Of a stretch of DNA of 64,000 bases, positions 34,195-42,947 are shown piece after piece (within the stretch, counting starts at the first letter, position 1; each line of letters starts with the position of its first letter). The notes under the pieces were generated by a model. That model searched no databases and was not told where the DNA came from. It saw only the letters and a program-made list of their open reading frames with translations. The stretch is from Janibacter terrae NBRC 107853 (GTDB lineage Bacteria; Actinomycetota; Actinomycetes; Actinomycetales; Dermatophilaceae), in assembly GCF_001591405.1 (NCBI RefSeq), contig NZ_BCUV01000007.1, positions 1-64,000 on the forward strand. Direction: 5' to 3'. The position numbers were made by a program, and so were the translations under genes.

Positions 34195-35769
34195 ATGACG
34201 CTGTCCCGCCGTTCGCTTCTCGTCGCCGGCGCCGCCGCCGGCTCCGCAGTCCTGGCCCCGTCGGTGGCCGCGGCCGACCCTCGGGTCGGATCAAACCCCT
34301 TCGCCTGCGGTGTCGCGTCCGGCGACCCGTGGCCCACGAGCGTCGTGCTCTGGACGCGACTCGCGCCCGAACCCACAGCCCTGGACGGTCTCGGCGGGCT
34401 GCGTGATCCGCGCCAGCTGATCCCGGTGGAGTGGCAGGTGTCGTCCGACCCGTCCTTCGCCGCGCGGGCGATCGTGCGTCGCGGTGTCGAACTGGCGACC
34501 CCCGAGTGGGGCCACTCCGTGCACGCCGAGGTCGACGGCCTCGAGCCCGGCCGCGAGTACTGGTACCGCTTCCGCGTCGGCACCGAGATCAGCCAGGTGG
34601 GGCGGACCAAGACGGCCCCCGCCCCCGGGGCCGACATCCAGTCGTTCACCTCGGTCCTGGCGACCTGCCAGAGCTACCCCGCCGGCTACTTCACGGCGCT
34701 GGGCCACATCGCCGACGAGGACGTCGACCTGGTCATGCACGTGGGGGACTACATCTACGAAGGCGCGGGGGCCGGCTCCATCGGTCGCGCGCATGCTCCC
34801 AGCAAGGAGATCTGGGACCTGGCCGACTACCGCGTGCGCTTCGGCCAGTACAACGCCGACCCCGACCTGATCGCCGCCCGCGGGTCGGCGCCCTTCTTCT
34901 GCGTCTTCGACGACCACGAGGTCGAGAACAACTGGGCGGCGGACAGGTCCCAGATCGACAGCGAACCCGACCAGGATCGTGACGTGTGGCTGGCGCGCCG
35001 TGCCCGGGCGCTCCAGGCCTGGTACGAGAACCTCCCCCTGCGCAAGGCCCAGCGTCCGGTCGGCAACGACATCCAGGCCTACCGGCGCCTCCGGTTCGGG
35101 CGCCTCGCCGACGTGCACATGGTCGACACCCGCCAGTACCGCTCCTTCCAGAACCCCGGGGCGACCAATGCCACCGATCGATGGACCCCGGACCGCACGA
35201 TGCTGGGCGACACCCAGGAGAAGTGGCTGCTCGACGGCCTGGCGGACCGGTCGGTGCGCTGGCGCGTCATGGCCGACCCGGTCCAGATGGCCCAGCAGGA
35301 CGCAGCCGTCGGCCCCGCGGTGGACGTCCCCAACGACCCGTGGGACGGGTACGCGTGGTACCGGACCCAGCTGCTCAGCCGGATCCACGACCTGGGTGTG
35401 CGCAACTTCGTGCACATGGCCGGCAACGGGCACTGGAACATGGCCTCCGACCTGCTGGTCAACTTCGACGAGCCCGGCTCTGCGGTCGTCGGGGCCGACT
35501 TCATGGCCACCTCGATCACCTCCGGTGGCGACGGCTCGGACCAGAACGCGAAGGCCAGGGACCGCATGGCGGCCAGCCCCTGGCTGAAGGTGGGCAACAC
35601 CCGCCGTGGCTACCACAAGACGATCTACACGACGTCGGAGCTGCGCCAGGAGATCAAGGTGCTGCCCTACGTCACCCGCCCGGACGCCCCGGTCTTCACC
35701 CGCGCCACCGCGGTCGTGCGGGACGGGATCCCCGGCATCTCCGAGGTCGTCGAGGGCACCGTCGTCTGA
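34195..35769 (+). CDS. phoD: secreted alkaline phosphatase PhoD (phosphodiesterase/monoesterase)
   Basis: A 524-aa exported phosphatase of the metallophosphatase PhoD family. The Tat signal SRRSLLVAGAAAG at residues 4-16 runs into an Ala-rich cleavage region. Then comes the PhoD N-terminal domain (FACGVASGDPWPTSVVLWTR) and the catalytic core with HVGDYIYEG, DDHEVENNW and HMAGNGHWNMASD, which provide the metal ligands. GGAGG precedes the ATG. A TAGGTT -10-like box lies at 34153-34158; no convincing PHO box is visible, so phosphate control is not shown by sequence. Confidence 0.92.
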   Translation: MTLSRRSLLVAGAAAGSAVLAPSVAAADPRVGSNPFACGVASGDPWPTSVVLWTRLAPEPTALDGLGGLRDPRQLIPVEWQVSSDPSFAARAIVRRGVELATPEWGHSVHAEVDGLEPGREYWYRFRVGTEISQVGRTKTAPAPGADIQSFTSVLATCQSYPAGYFTALGHIADEDVDLVMHVGDYIYEGAGAGSIGRAHAPSKEIWDLADYRVRFGQYNADPDLIAARGSAPFFCVFDDHEVENNWAADRSQIDSEPDQDRDVWLARRARALQAWYENLPLRKAQRPVGNDIQAYRRLRFGRLADVHMVDTRQYRSFQNPGATNATDRWTPDRTMLGDTQEKWLLDGLADRSVRWRVMADPVQMAQQDAAVGPAVDVPNDPWDGYAWYRTQLLSRIHDLGVRNFVHMAGNGHWNMASDLLVNFDEPGSAVVGADFMATSITSGGDGSDQNAKARDRMAASPWLKVGNTRRGYHKTIYTTSELRQEIKVLPYVTRPDAPVFTRATAVVRDGIPGISEVVEGTVV

Positions 35770-35791
35770 CGACCCGCACCACGAAAACGAC

Positions 35792-35829
35792 CTGAGGCCC
35801 GGCACCGTGTGAACGGTGCCGAGCCTCAG
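35792..35829. terminator. bidirectional terminator between phoD and tRNA-fMet
   Basis: CTGAGGC-cc-GGCACCGT, loop gtga, ACGGTGCC-ga-GCCTCAG: 15 pairs with one internal bulge. On the minus strand it is followed by TCGTTTTCG, a U-tract, so it ends the tRNA transcript as well as phoD. Confidence 0.85.
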
Positions 35830-35834
35830 GACCT

Positions 35835-35911
35835 TGGTAGCGGGGGCAGGATTTGAACCTGCGACCTCCGGGTTATGAGCCCGGCGAGCTACCGAACTGC
35901 TCCACCCCGCG
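35835..35911 (-). tRNA. initiator tRNA-fMet (anticodon CAU)
   Basis: A complete 77-base tRNA with encoded CCA. The anticodon CAT complement lies at 35875-35877. Initiator marks: three consecutive G-C pairs at the base of the anticodon stem (GGG/CCC), and an unpaired position 1-72 (C against U) followed by A73. D-arm AGCAGTTCGGTAGCTC and T-arm GGTTCAAATCC are normal. Confidence 0.96.
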
Positions 35912-35961
35912 TCGTTGCCTCGCAAGATGAAACTCTACGTGAACGGACGGAGCAGACCAAA

Positions 35962-38925
35962 TCAGCTCCCTTCGAGGTCCGCCGATCCCCCACCGGGCTG
36001 GGCCTCCGCGGCCTCCTCGAGCTGCTCCTTCAGCTCCTTCTGCGCCTCGTCGTAGGCGGCGAAGTCGCCCTCCTTCAGCGCGTCCTGGCCGTCCTTGTAG
36101 GCCTTCTGCATCCCGGCGATCGCCTCGCGCAGCTTCTTCTCGTCCGCCGTGAGGTTCTTGGGCTCCTTCGGCGGCTTCGTCGGCTCCTTCGGCGGCTGGG
36201 TCGGATCGCCGCCGCCCGTGACGCCGGCGTCACCGCCGAAGAGCTCGTCGAGCGCCGTCTCCAGGTCCTGGGCCCAGGCCACCTTGCCGCCGAAGGTCAC
36301 GACGACGATCCGCAGCTGCGGGTAGCTCGTGCCGGAGGCCGACGAGAGGTAGATCGGCTCGACGTGGAGGAAGCCCTCCCCGACCGGCAGCGCGAGCTGG
36401 TTGCCGAAGGAGACCTGCGACCCGCCGCGGTTGGCGTTGTTGAGGTAGTCGGTGAGGGTCTGCCCCCCTTCGCCCGACGTCGCGTTGGACGAGACGATGT
36501 CATTTTGCACCTGGCCCACGCCGGGCACGGTCGTGTTGCGCGGCACCGACAGCAGGCGCAGGTCGCCGTAGCCGGACGCAGGCTTGCCCTTGACGTCACC
36601 GGCGTCGGCGTCCACGGCGAGGTAGCCGGCCATGACGTTGCGCGACCCCCGGGGGATGTACGTCGACGTGAGCGACCACGAAGGGGAGGACTGGTCCGGC
36701 ATCGCCAGGGACAGGAAGTAGGGCGGCTGGGCCACGCCGTCGTCCCCGCGGGACGGGTCGTCCGGCACCCGCCAGCGGTCCTGGCCGGCGCGGAAGTCGG
36801 CCGCGGAGGTCACGTGGAAGTCGGCGAGGACCGCCCGCTGCATCCGGAAGATGTCCTCCGGGTAGCGCAGGTGCGACATGAGGTCGCCGCTGATCTCGCT
36901 CTTGCTCTTCAGGGTCCCCGGGAAGGCCTTGTCCCAGGCGTCGACGATCGGGTCGGTCTCGTCCCACCTGTAGAGGTTGACCGTCCCGTCGTAGGCGTCG
37001 ACCGTGGCCTTGACCGAGTTGCGCATGTAGTTGACCCGGTCACCCACGAGCGAGCTCTGCTGCTGCGTCTGGACCGAGGAGACCTGGCCCGTCTGCACGC
37101 CCGAGAGCGAGAAGGCCGTCGAGTACGGGTAGTTCTGCGAGGTCGTGTAGCCGTCGACGACCCACTGGATGCGGCCGTCGACGATCGTCGGGTAGATGTC
37201 GTCGTCGAGGGTCAGCCACGGCGCGACGCGCTGGACGCGCTCCCTGGGCGTGCGGTGCTCGAGCATCCGCGAGTCCGAGCCGACGGCGTCGGAGAGGATG
37301 AACTTGGTGTCGCGGTGGGTGATCGCGTACGCCAGCTGGCGCGGCCACGAGCCGATCGAGACGCCGCCCTTGCCCTGGTAGGTGTAGCGCGACTCCTCAC
37401 CGCCGGTCGGGCGGTCGACCTCGCGCGGCGTCGACGTGTCGCCCTCCCCGACGATCGAGAAGTGGTCCATCTCCTCACCGAAGTAGATGCGCGGCTCGTA
37501 CTCCCCGATCTCGCTCTCCGGCGAGATCCACTGCGGGTTGCCGGCGCGGGCCTGGGTGCCGCGGGCCATCACGAGGCCGTAGCCGTGCGTGTACACCGTG
37601 TGGTCGTTGACCCAGTCCCGCCGGTCGGCGGGGACCTTCGCGAGGTCGAGCTCCCGGGCGCCGACGACGACGTCGGTCGTCTCGCCGTCGACGTCGTAGC
37701 GGTCGACGTCGAGGTCGTCCTGGAAGGTGTAGTACGGCTGCTGCGCCTGCAGCTCCTGGTAGGTCGCGCTCATCACCGAGGGGTCGAGCAGGCGGATGCC
37801 CGGGATCGACGCCGCGTCCTCGCGCAGCTGCCCCGAGGAGACGTCGGAGACCGCGTCGTAGGTCGACGTGGACACCCCGGTCACGCCGTACGCCGCGCGG
37901 GTGGCGTCGATGTTGCGCTGGAGGTACGGCTCCTCGAGCGAGTTGCGCGACGGGGAGACCTTGTACGTCTCGACCAGCGCCGGGTAGATCGCGCCCACGA
38001 CGACCGAGAGGACGACGAGCGTGCCCACGGCGATGAGCGGCAGCCGCCACGAGCGTGACCGGACGGACGCGAGGAAGAGCCCGGCGCACACGGCCGCGGC
38101 GACGGCGAGGATGTACTTCGTCGGGATGATGGCGTTCGCGCCCGTGTACCCGACACCGGTGAGGACCTCCCCTTCGCGCGTCGTCAGGCCGTGGGCGTCG
38201 AGGAGGTAGCTCCACGCCCGCAGCAGCGCGAGGACCGAGGCGATGATCGCCAGGTGGAGGAAGGCGGCGCGGGTGGAGCGTCCGCGACCGGGCGGCACGA
38301 TGCCGCCGTAGACGTAGTGCGCGAAGACCGCCGCGAGCAGCGAGGAGATCGCGGCCACGGTGAGGAAGCCGACGACGAAGCTCCACCACGGCAGCGCGAA
38401 GAGGTAGTAGCTGACGTCGCGACCGAACTCGGGGTCGGAGACCCCGGTGCCGCTGCCGTTGCGCCACAGCAGCCAGGTCTGCCACTGACCGGCGGCGGCC
38501 AGACCGCCGAGGATGCCGAGCACGGCGGGAAGGGCGAGGACCGTCACCCTGCGGAAGGGCTCGATGGCCCGTCGGTACTGGGCGAGCGCCTGCTCGCCGG
38601 GCGTCATCGGGACCGAGAGCGGCCGGGTGCGGAAGGCCAGCCACAGGCTCACGCCGATCGGCACGGCGGTGACCAGGGCGCCGACGACGAAGAGGACGAG
38701 CTGGGTGCGCAGGCGCGACCACCACATCCCGGAGTAGCCGAGCGAGCCGAACCACAGGGACTCCGTCCACAGGCTCGCCGCGAGCGTCACGAGCACGAGG
38801 GCGACACCGATGGCGACCGCCACCCGGACCAACCGTCGTCGGGGCACGCGTCGGGAGGGTGGAGGACCCTCGTCCCGGGGCGGCGGCGCCCCTCTGTCGT
38901 CGTCCGGCCAACTCGCGCTGCTCAT
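35962..38925 (-). CDS. UPF0182 family large membrane protein
   Basis: A 987-aa protein of unknown function, conserved in actinobacteria (M. tuberculosis Rv3193c). Seven hydrophobic helices occupy residues about 30-320, with conserved SLWTESLWFGSLGY near the start. A large extracytoplasmic domain follows. The C-terminal 80 residues are acidic and Lys-rich with Pro repeats (PTQPPKEPTKPPKEPKN), likely unstructured or coiled. The length is usual. It is divergent from the PPA1309 gene over 45 bases. Confidence 0.9.
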   Translation of the reverse strand: MSSASWPDDDRGAPPPRDEGPPPSRRVPRRRLVRVAVAIGVALVLVTLAASLWTESLWFGSLGYSGMWWSRLRTQLVLFVVGALVTAVPIGVSLWLAFRTRPLSVPMTPGEQALAQYRRAIEPFRRVTVLALPAVLGILGGLAAAGQWQTWLLWRNGSGTGVSDPEFGRDVSYYLFALPWWSFVVGFLTVAAISSLLAAVFAHYVYGGIVPPGRGRSTRAAFLHLAIIASVLALLRAWSYLLDAHGLTTREGEVLTGVGYTGANAIIPTKYILAVAAAVCAGLFLASVRSRSWRLPLIAVGTLVVLSVVVGAIYPALVETYKVSPSRNSLEEPYLQRNIDATRAAYGVTGVSTSTYDAVSDVSSGQLREDAASIPGIRLLDPSVMSATYQELQAQQPYYTFQDDLDVDRYDVDGETTDVVVGARELDLAKVPADRRDWVNDHTVYTHGYGLVMARGTQARAGNPQWISPESEIGEYEPRIYFGEEMDHFSIVGEGDTSTPREVDRPTGGEESRYTYQGKGGVSIGSWPRQLAYAITHRDTKFILSDAVGSDSRMLEHRTPRERVQRVAPWLTLDDDIYPTIVDGRIQWVVDGYTTSQNYPYSTAFSLSGVQTGQVSSVQTQQQSSLVGDRVNYMRNSVKATVDAYDGTVNLYRWDETDPIVDAWDKAFPGTLKSKSEISGDLMSHLRYPEDIFRMQRAVLADFHVTSAADFRAGQDRWRVPDDPSRGDDGVAQPPYFLSLAMPDQSSPSWSLTSTYIPRGSRNVMAGYLAVDADAGDVKGKPASGYGDLRLLSVPRNTTVPGVGQVQNDIVSSNATSGEGGQTLTDYLNNANRGGSQVSFGNQLALPVGEGFLHVEPIYLSSASGTSYPQLRIVVVTFGGKVAWAQDLETALDELFGGDAGVTGGGDPTQPPKEPTKPPKEPKNLTADEKKLREAIAGMQKAYKDGQDALKEGDFAAYDEAQKELKEQLEEAAEAQPGGGSADLEGS

Positions 38926-38970
38926 GGTGGGGCTACCGTACCCAGCCCACCCGGGAGCCGATGGGGCAGC

Positions 38971-39549
38971 ATGGTCCCCGTGCCCGACTCGTCACCTGAC
39001 CACACGTCCCCCGAGCCCCCGGCCGGGTCCACCACGGAGCCCCTGGCCGTCACCGCCCTCGAGACCGAGCGCCACGTCGCCTCGGCCGGGTGGGACCAGA
39101 ACCCGCGCGTCTTCGCCCTCGTCGACACCGCCGAGCTCGTCGCGACCGAGCCGGGCCTGGCCGCGCAGTTCGGCTCCCCCGCCGACCGGGCGCCGGGTGC
39201 GCTGACGGCGATCGAGCAGGAGGACCTGCCCCGCACCGCCGACATCGAGTCGCTCCTCGGGCGGATGGCCTGGCCCGACACCGTCCACGGCGTCGCCCTC
39301 GCCGTCGAGCGCATCGTCATCCCGCCGGGCGCCGAGCGCGACCTGCCGGAGGACCCGGCGGACGCCATGACCGCGCTCGCGGCCCACCCGCAGCGCGAGG
39401 ACGTGCGCCTGCTCGTCGCCGTGCACCGCGATGGTCGCGCCGTGTGCCTGCTGCGCCAGCGGGCCAACGACCGCGACGACCGCGTCGCCACCGGCGAGGA
39501 CATCGCCCCGGGCCTGGTGCACGCGCTGCGGGCGACGCTCGAGGACTGA
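38971..39549 (+). CDS. PPA1309-family protein
   Basis: A 192-aa soluble protein conserved in actinobacteria beside UPF0182/PDZ genes. Recognisable features: ALETERHVASAGWDQNPRVF, FALVDTAELV, MAWPDTVHGVALAVERIVIPP and a C-terminal CLLRQRANDRDD. No catalytic motif is visible and the function is unknown. ATG 38971 is taken; GTG 38980 is possible. It is followed by the family-D tandem array. Confidence 0.8.
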   Translation: MVPVPDSSPDHTSPEPPAGSTTEPLAVTALETERHVASAGWDQNPRVFALVDTAELVATEPGLAAQFGSPADRAPGALTAIEQEDLPRTADIESLLGRMAWPDTVHGVALAVERIVIPPGAERDLPEDPADAMTALAAHPQREDVRLLVAVHRDGRAVCLLRQRANDRDDRVATGEDIAPGLVHALRATLED

Positions 39550-39550
39550 C

Positions 39551-39666
39551 CCTTCGAGACGGTCGCTTCGCGACCTCCTCAGGGAGCGGAGACGGTCGCT
39601 TCGCGACCTCCTCAGGGAGCGGAGACGGTCGCTTCGCGACCTCCTCAGGGAGCGGAGACGGTCGCT
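39551..39666 (-). repeat. family-D repeat expanded into 33-bp tandem array (3.4 copies)
   Basis: Three full units start at 39556, 39589 and 39622, plus a 12-base partial unit. Each is GAGACGGTCGCTTCG-CGACCTCCTC-AGGGAGCG, the inverse of the element at 2182-2220. The units look identical. The last bases overlap the stop codon of the minus-strand PDZ/Lon gene (39665-39667). Confidence 0.95.
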
Positions 39667-40756
39667 ACTGCCTGACGACGTCCTCGCACGTCGGGAAGTC
39701 CGCGGTCTCCCCCTTCGCGATGGCCTCGACGGTCGAGGACGCCTCCTCGAAGTCCCCGACGGGGACCACGTGCAGGCCGTCCGGGACATGGCCGACGACG
39801 TCCGCGCAGTTGCTGTCGGGCGCGAGGAACCACGTGGCCCCGCTGTCCTGCGCGCCGACCATCTTCTGCGCGATGCCGCCGATCGGGCCGACCGTGCCGG
39901 CGTCGTCGATGGTGCCGGTGCCGGCGATCTGCTGACCGCCGGTCATCGCGCCCGGGGTGAGGCGGTCACGCACGGCGAGGGCGAACATCAGGCCCGCGCT
40001 CGGCCCGCCGACGTTGCCCGCGTCGATGCGCACCTCGTAGGGGTAGTCGTACGTCGCCTCGACGCCGATCCCGACGCCGGCGCGGCCGCCGCCGAGGTCC
40101 GCCGTCCTGACCGTGACCTCGCGCGCCGTGCCCCCGCGGGTGATGCCCAGCTCGACGTCGTCGCCCGGCTGGCGGTCGGAGATCGCCGCGACGATGTCGG
40201 CGACGTGCGCGACCGGCTTGCCGTCGACCGCGGTGACCCGGTCGCGCAGCCTGACCACCCCGTCGGCGGGCAGGCCCGTGGCGATCGAGGCGACGACATT
40301 GCGCTGCGGGACCTTGGTACCCGTGCTGCGCATGCCGACGGCGATCGAGTTCTTCTGCGAGCCCTGCATCTGGGCCTCGTTGAGCTGCTCGATCTCCTGC
40401 TCGCTCGTGTCCTTCGGGAAGATCTGCTCCTCGGGCACCACGCGCGCGTCGGGGTTGAGGTGCCCGGCGACCCACTCCCAGCCGCTGATGTGCCGCTCGG
40501 GGCCACCGAGGACGCGGACCGTCGTGAAGAACAGCGCGCCGTCCGTCGGGTACGTCTTGGCGCCCTCGACCCGGACGAGCGGGCTGCCGTCGTCGAGGCG
40601 ACCCAGGGTGTCGGTGGCCGGCCCGGGCTTCTCCACCGCGTACGGGACCTTGATGAAGGTGCCCGCGAGGACGACGATGAGGAGGACCAACGAGACCACG
40701 ATGAGCCACGTGGCGACGCGTTCGCTGCGCGACGTGGTGTGGGTCGGATCGCTCAC
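39665..40756 (-). CDS. membrane-anchored PDZ and Lon-like (S16) protease
   Basis: A 363-aa protein resembling Bacillus YlbL. One N-terminal membrane anchor (VATWLIVVSLVLLIVVLAGTF), a PDZ domain in the middle (LPADGVVRLRDRVTAVDGKPV) and a C-terminal Lon proteolytic domain with catalytic Ser in GNVGGPSAGLMFAL and Lys in IGGIAQKMVGA. The protease domain is extracytoplasmic. The GTG start 40756 gives a short cytoplasmic tail; ATG 40783 is a possible alternative. It is divergent from the DUF2342 gene over 91 bases. Confidence 0.9.
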   Translation of the reverse strand: MSDPTHTTSRSERVATWLIVVSLVLLIVVLAGTFIKVPYAVEKPGPATDTLGRLDDGSPLVRVEGAKTYPTDGALFFTTVRVLGGPERHISGWEWVAGHLNPDARVVPEEQIFPKDTSEQEIEQLNEAQMQGSQKNSIAVGMRSTGTKVPQRNVVASIATGLPADGVVRLRDRVTAVDGKPVAHVADIVAAISDRQPGDDVELGITRGGTAREVTVRTADLGGGRAGVGIGVEATYDYPYEVRIDAGNVGGPSAGLMFALAVRDRLTPGAMTGGQQIAGTGTIDDAGTVGPIGGIAQKMVGAQDSGATWFLAPDSNCADVVGHVPDGLHVVPVGDFEEASSTVEAIAKGETADFPTCEDVVRQ

Positions 40757-40847
40757 AGGGCCTCCTGCCCGGGTGGGAACCATCCGGGACCGCTCGTGGT
40801 TGGGTTGGGGGACAGCACATCCTCTCAGGAAGAGACGAGACGCCAGC

Positions 40848-42248
40848 GTGAGCAACGACCCCAGCACCCCGTCCGGTTCCCCCGGGGACGACGGTCTGCC
40901 ACCGGAGATCGCCAAGATCTTCCGTGACCTCAACGGCGGCCGCGACCTGCCACCCCAGGTCCTCGAGCAGCTCAAGGCCATGGGCATCGCCGACGCCGAC
41001 CCCGCGCAGGTGGCCGCGATGACCTCGCAGGTCAGGTCGATGTTCACCCCCGGGGCCATGACGAAGGGGGTCGACGTCACCTCCGCGACCACGACCGCCC
41101 AGGAGGTCGCCGAGTCCGAGGATCACGAGATGGGCACCAGGGAGGCCGTCCTCGCCGAGCAGGCCGTGCACGTCGCCTCGATGTGGCTCGACCAGGTGAC
41201 CGAGCTCGAGGCGCCCTCGCTCACGGGCGCCGCGCTCTCCCGCTCCGAGTGGATCGAGGCGACGATGCCCGTGTGGGCCTCGCTCGTCGACCCCGTCGCC
41301 GACGGCCTGTCCGCCGCGATCCGGGAGTCGATGACCTCACGCCTGCAGGGCCCCGACGCCCCCGACCTGCAGGCGATGGGCCTGCCGCCCGGGATGGACC
41401 TGTCGGCACTCACGCAGCAGCTGGCTCCCTTCGTCGACACGATGGCCTCGCAGCTGATGACCGCGCAGACGGCCGAGGCCGTGGGGACGCTGTCGGCCGA
41501 CACCCTCACCGCGACCGAGGCCGGCGTGCCGCTGCTCACGACGCGGGTGGCGCTGCTCCCGGGCAATGTCGCGCGGTTCGCCGACGGGCTCGACGTGAGC
41601 CTCGACGAGGTGTGGCTGCACCTCGCGGCGCGCGAGGCGGCGCGGATGCGCCTCTTCACCGCCGTGCCGTGGATCGGCCCGCAGATCCTCGCGGCGATCC
41701 AGTCCTACGCCCGCGGCATCGCCATCGACACCGACGCGATCGATTCCGCGGTGCGCGACGCCGACCCGACCGACGCAGAGGCCTTGCAGGAGGCGCTCAC
41801 CGGTGGGTTCCTGCACCCGAGCCCGACGGCGGCACAACGGCAGGCGCTCGTGCAGCTCGAGACGCTGCTCGCGCTCGTCGAGGGCTGGGTCGACCACGTC
41901 GCCGCGCAGGCGACCCGCGAGCACCTGCCGCACACGGCCGCGATGACCGAGACGATCCGGCGGCGCCGGGCCACGGGTGGGCCGGCCGAGCGGACCTTCG
42001 CCGGGCTCGTCGGGCTCGAGCTGCGGCCGCGCCGGCTGCGCGACGCCGCCAACCTCTTCGCCGCGCTCGAGGAGCGGCTCGGCGCGACCGGTCGCGACGG
42101 CGTGTGGGCGCACCCGGACGTCGCGCCCACGGGCGCCGACCTCGACGACGTGCTCGGTTTCGTCGATCGCACGGCGGCCGGCGGGCCCGACACGAGCGAC
42201 CTCGACGCCGCGCTCGAGTCGATCCTGCGCGAGGCGGACGAGGAGTGA
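40848..42248 (+). CDS. DUF2342 'zinc-dependent metalloprotease' family protein
   Basis: A 466-aa soluble protein conserved next to the PDZ and ThiF-like genes (M. tuberculosis Rv3195 position). N-terminal low-complexity leader with LPPEIAKIFRDLNGG; the core contains PVWASLVDPVADGLSAAI, the WLHLAAREAARMRLF segment that corresponds to the family's REvAHxRLF motif, and VEGWVDHVAAQA. A canonical HExxH is not seen, so the 'metalloprotease' name is by family only. GTG 40848 is used; the ORF ends in a GTGA overlap with the NUDIX gene. Confidence 0.83.
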   Translation: MSNDPSTPSGSPGDDGLPPEIAKIFRDLNGGRDLPPQVLEQLKAMGIADADPAQVAAMTSQVRSMFTPGAMTKGVDVTSATTTAQEVAESEDHEMGTREAVLAEQAVHVASMWLDQVTELEAPSLTGAALSRSEWIEATMPVWASLVDPVADGLSAAIRESMTSRLQGPDAPDLQAMGLPPGMDLSALTQQLAPFVDTMASQLMTAQTAEAVGTLSADTLTATEAGVPLLTTRVALLPGNVARFADGLDVSLDEVWLHLAAREAARMRLFTAVPWIGPQILAAIQSYARGIAIDTDAIDSAVRDADPTDAEALQEALTGGFLHPSPTAAQRQALVQLETLLALVEGWVDHVAAQATREHLPHTAAMTETIRRRRATGGPAERTFAGLVGLELRPRRLRDAANLFAALEERLGATGRDGVWAHPDVAPTGADLDDVLGFVDRTAAGGPDTSDLDAALESILREADEE

Positions 42249-42808
42249 CCCGGGAGGACGACCTCCGGGCGCTGCTCACCTCGTGGTCGGCGCCGGACGC
42301 CGCCCAGGAGGCGCTGCGCGCCGAGTACCTCGGGCACCTCGACGCGCACGCCGGTGCCTCCCCTGACGTCCTGGCGAAGGGGGGCCCCCCCGCCCACTTC
42401 ACCGCCTCCTGCCTCGTCGTCGACGAGGCTCGGGAGCGGGTGCTGCTGACGCTGCACCGCAAGGTCGGACGGTGGCTGCAGTTCGGCGGGCACATCGAGC
42501 CCGGCGACGCGTCGGTCGCCGCCGCCGCGCTGCGCGAGGCCGTCGAGGAGTCGGGCCTGCCCGCCGGTGCGCTGACCCTGCTGCCGGGGCTGGCCCAGCT
42601 CGACCGGCACGCGCTCGGGTCGGGCTTTCGCCGGTGCACCGAGCACCTCGACCTGCGCTGGGTGGCCGTGGCCGGTGCCGGGGTCGACCCGGTCGTCTCC
42701 GACGAGTCGCTCGACGTCGCGTGGTGGCCCGTCGACGCCCTGCCGCCGGACACGGACGCCTCCGTCCTCGCCCTCGCCGCCGACGCCACCGAGGTCGCAT
42801 TCCCCTAG
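42245..42808 (+). CDS. NUDIX hydrolase
   Basis: A 187-aa pyrophosphohydrolase of unknown substrate. The Nudix box GGHIEPGDASVAAAALREAV, EESGL is complete except for Asp in place of the Glu after the second Gly. The start is GTG 42245, overlapping the previous stop (GTGA). The C-terminus EVAFP and the TAG stop are encoded by the left arm of family-C palindrome copy 2, the same Ala-Phe-Pro-stop ending as the unrelated hydrolase at 13025. Confidence 0.86.
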   Translation: MTREDDLRALLTSWSAPDAAQEALRAEYLGHLDAHAGASPDVLAKGGPPAHFTASCLVVDEARERVLLTLHRKVGRWLQFGGHIEPGDASVAAAALREAVEESGLPAGALTLLPGLAQLDRHALGSGFRRCTEHLDLRWVAVAGAGVDPVVSDESLDVAWWPVDALPPDTDASVLALAADATEVAFP

Positions 42809-42849
42809 GGCAATGCAGCCTCGATCGTGCATTGCCCCAAGGGAATGCG
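42796..42849. repeat. family-C palindrome, copy 2
   Basis: CGCATTCCCCTAGGGCAAT on the left faces its complement (two mismatches over 22 pairs) ending at 42849, with a nine-base loop. The core CATTCCCCTAGGGCAATGCA is shared with 12973-13038. The left arm encodes the end of the NUDIX gene. Confidence 0.92.
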
Positions 42850-42947
42850 GGTTCGGGTGGGGCCTGTGGATGACGGCGGCCGCGCGATCGCGGACTCGGC
42901 CAGAGTGGTGCCCCAGAGCACCACGCACCCGAGTCGAGCGAGTCGCC

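Noticed and set aside
42245-42808. Assignment as MutT
   Set aside because: The Nudix box has Asp for one Glu and no MutT-specific features; called only as NUDIX hydrolase.
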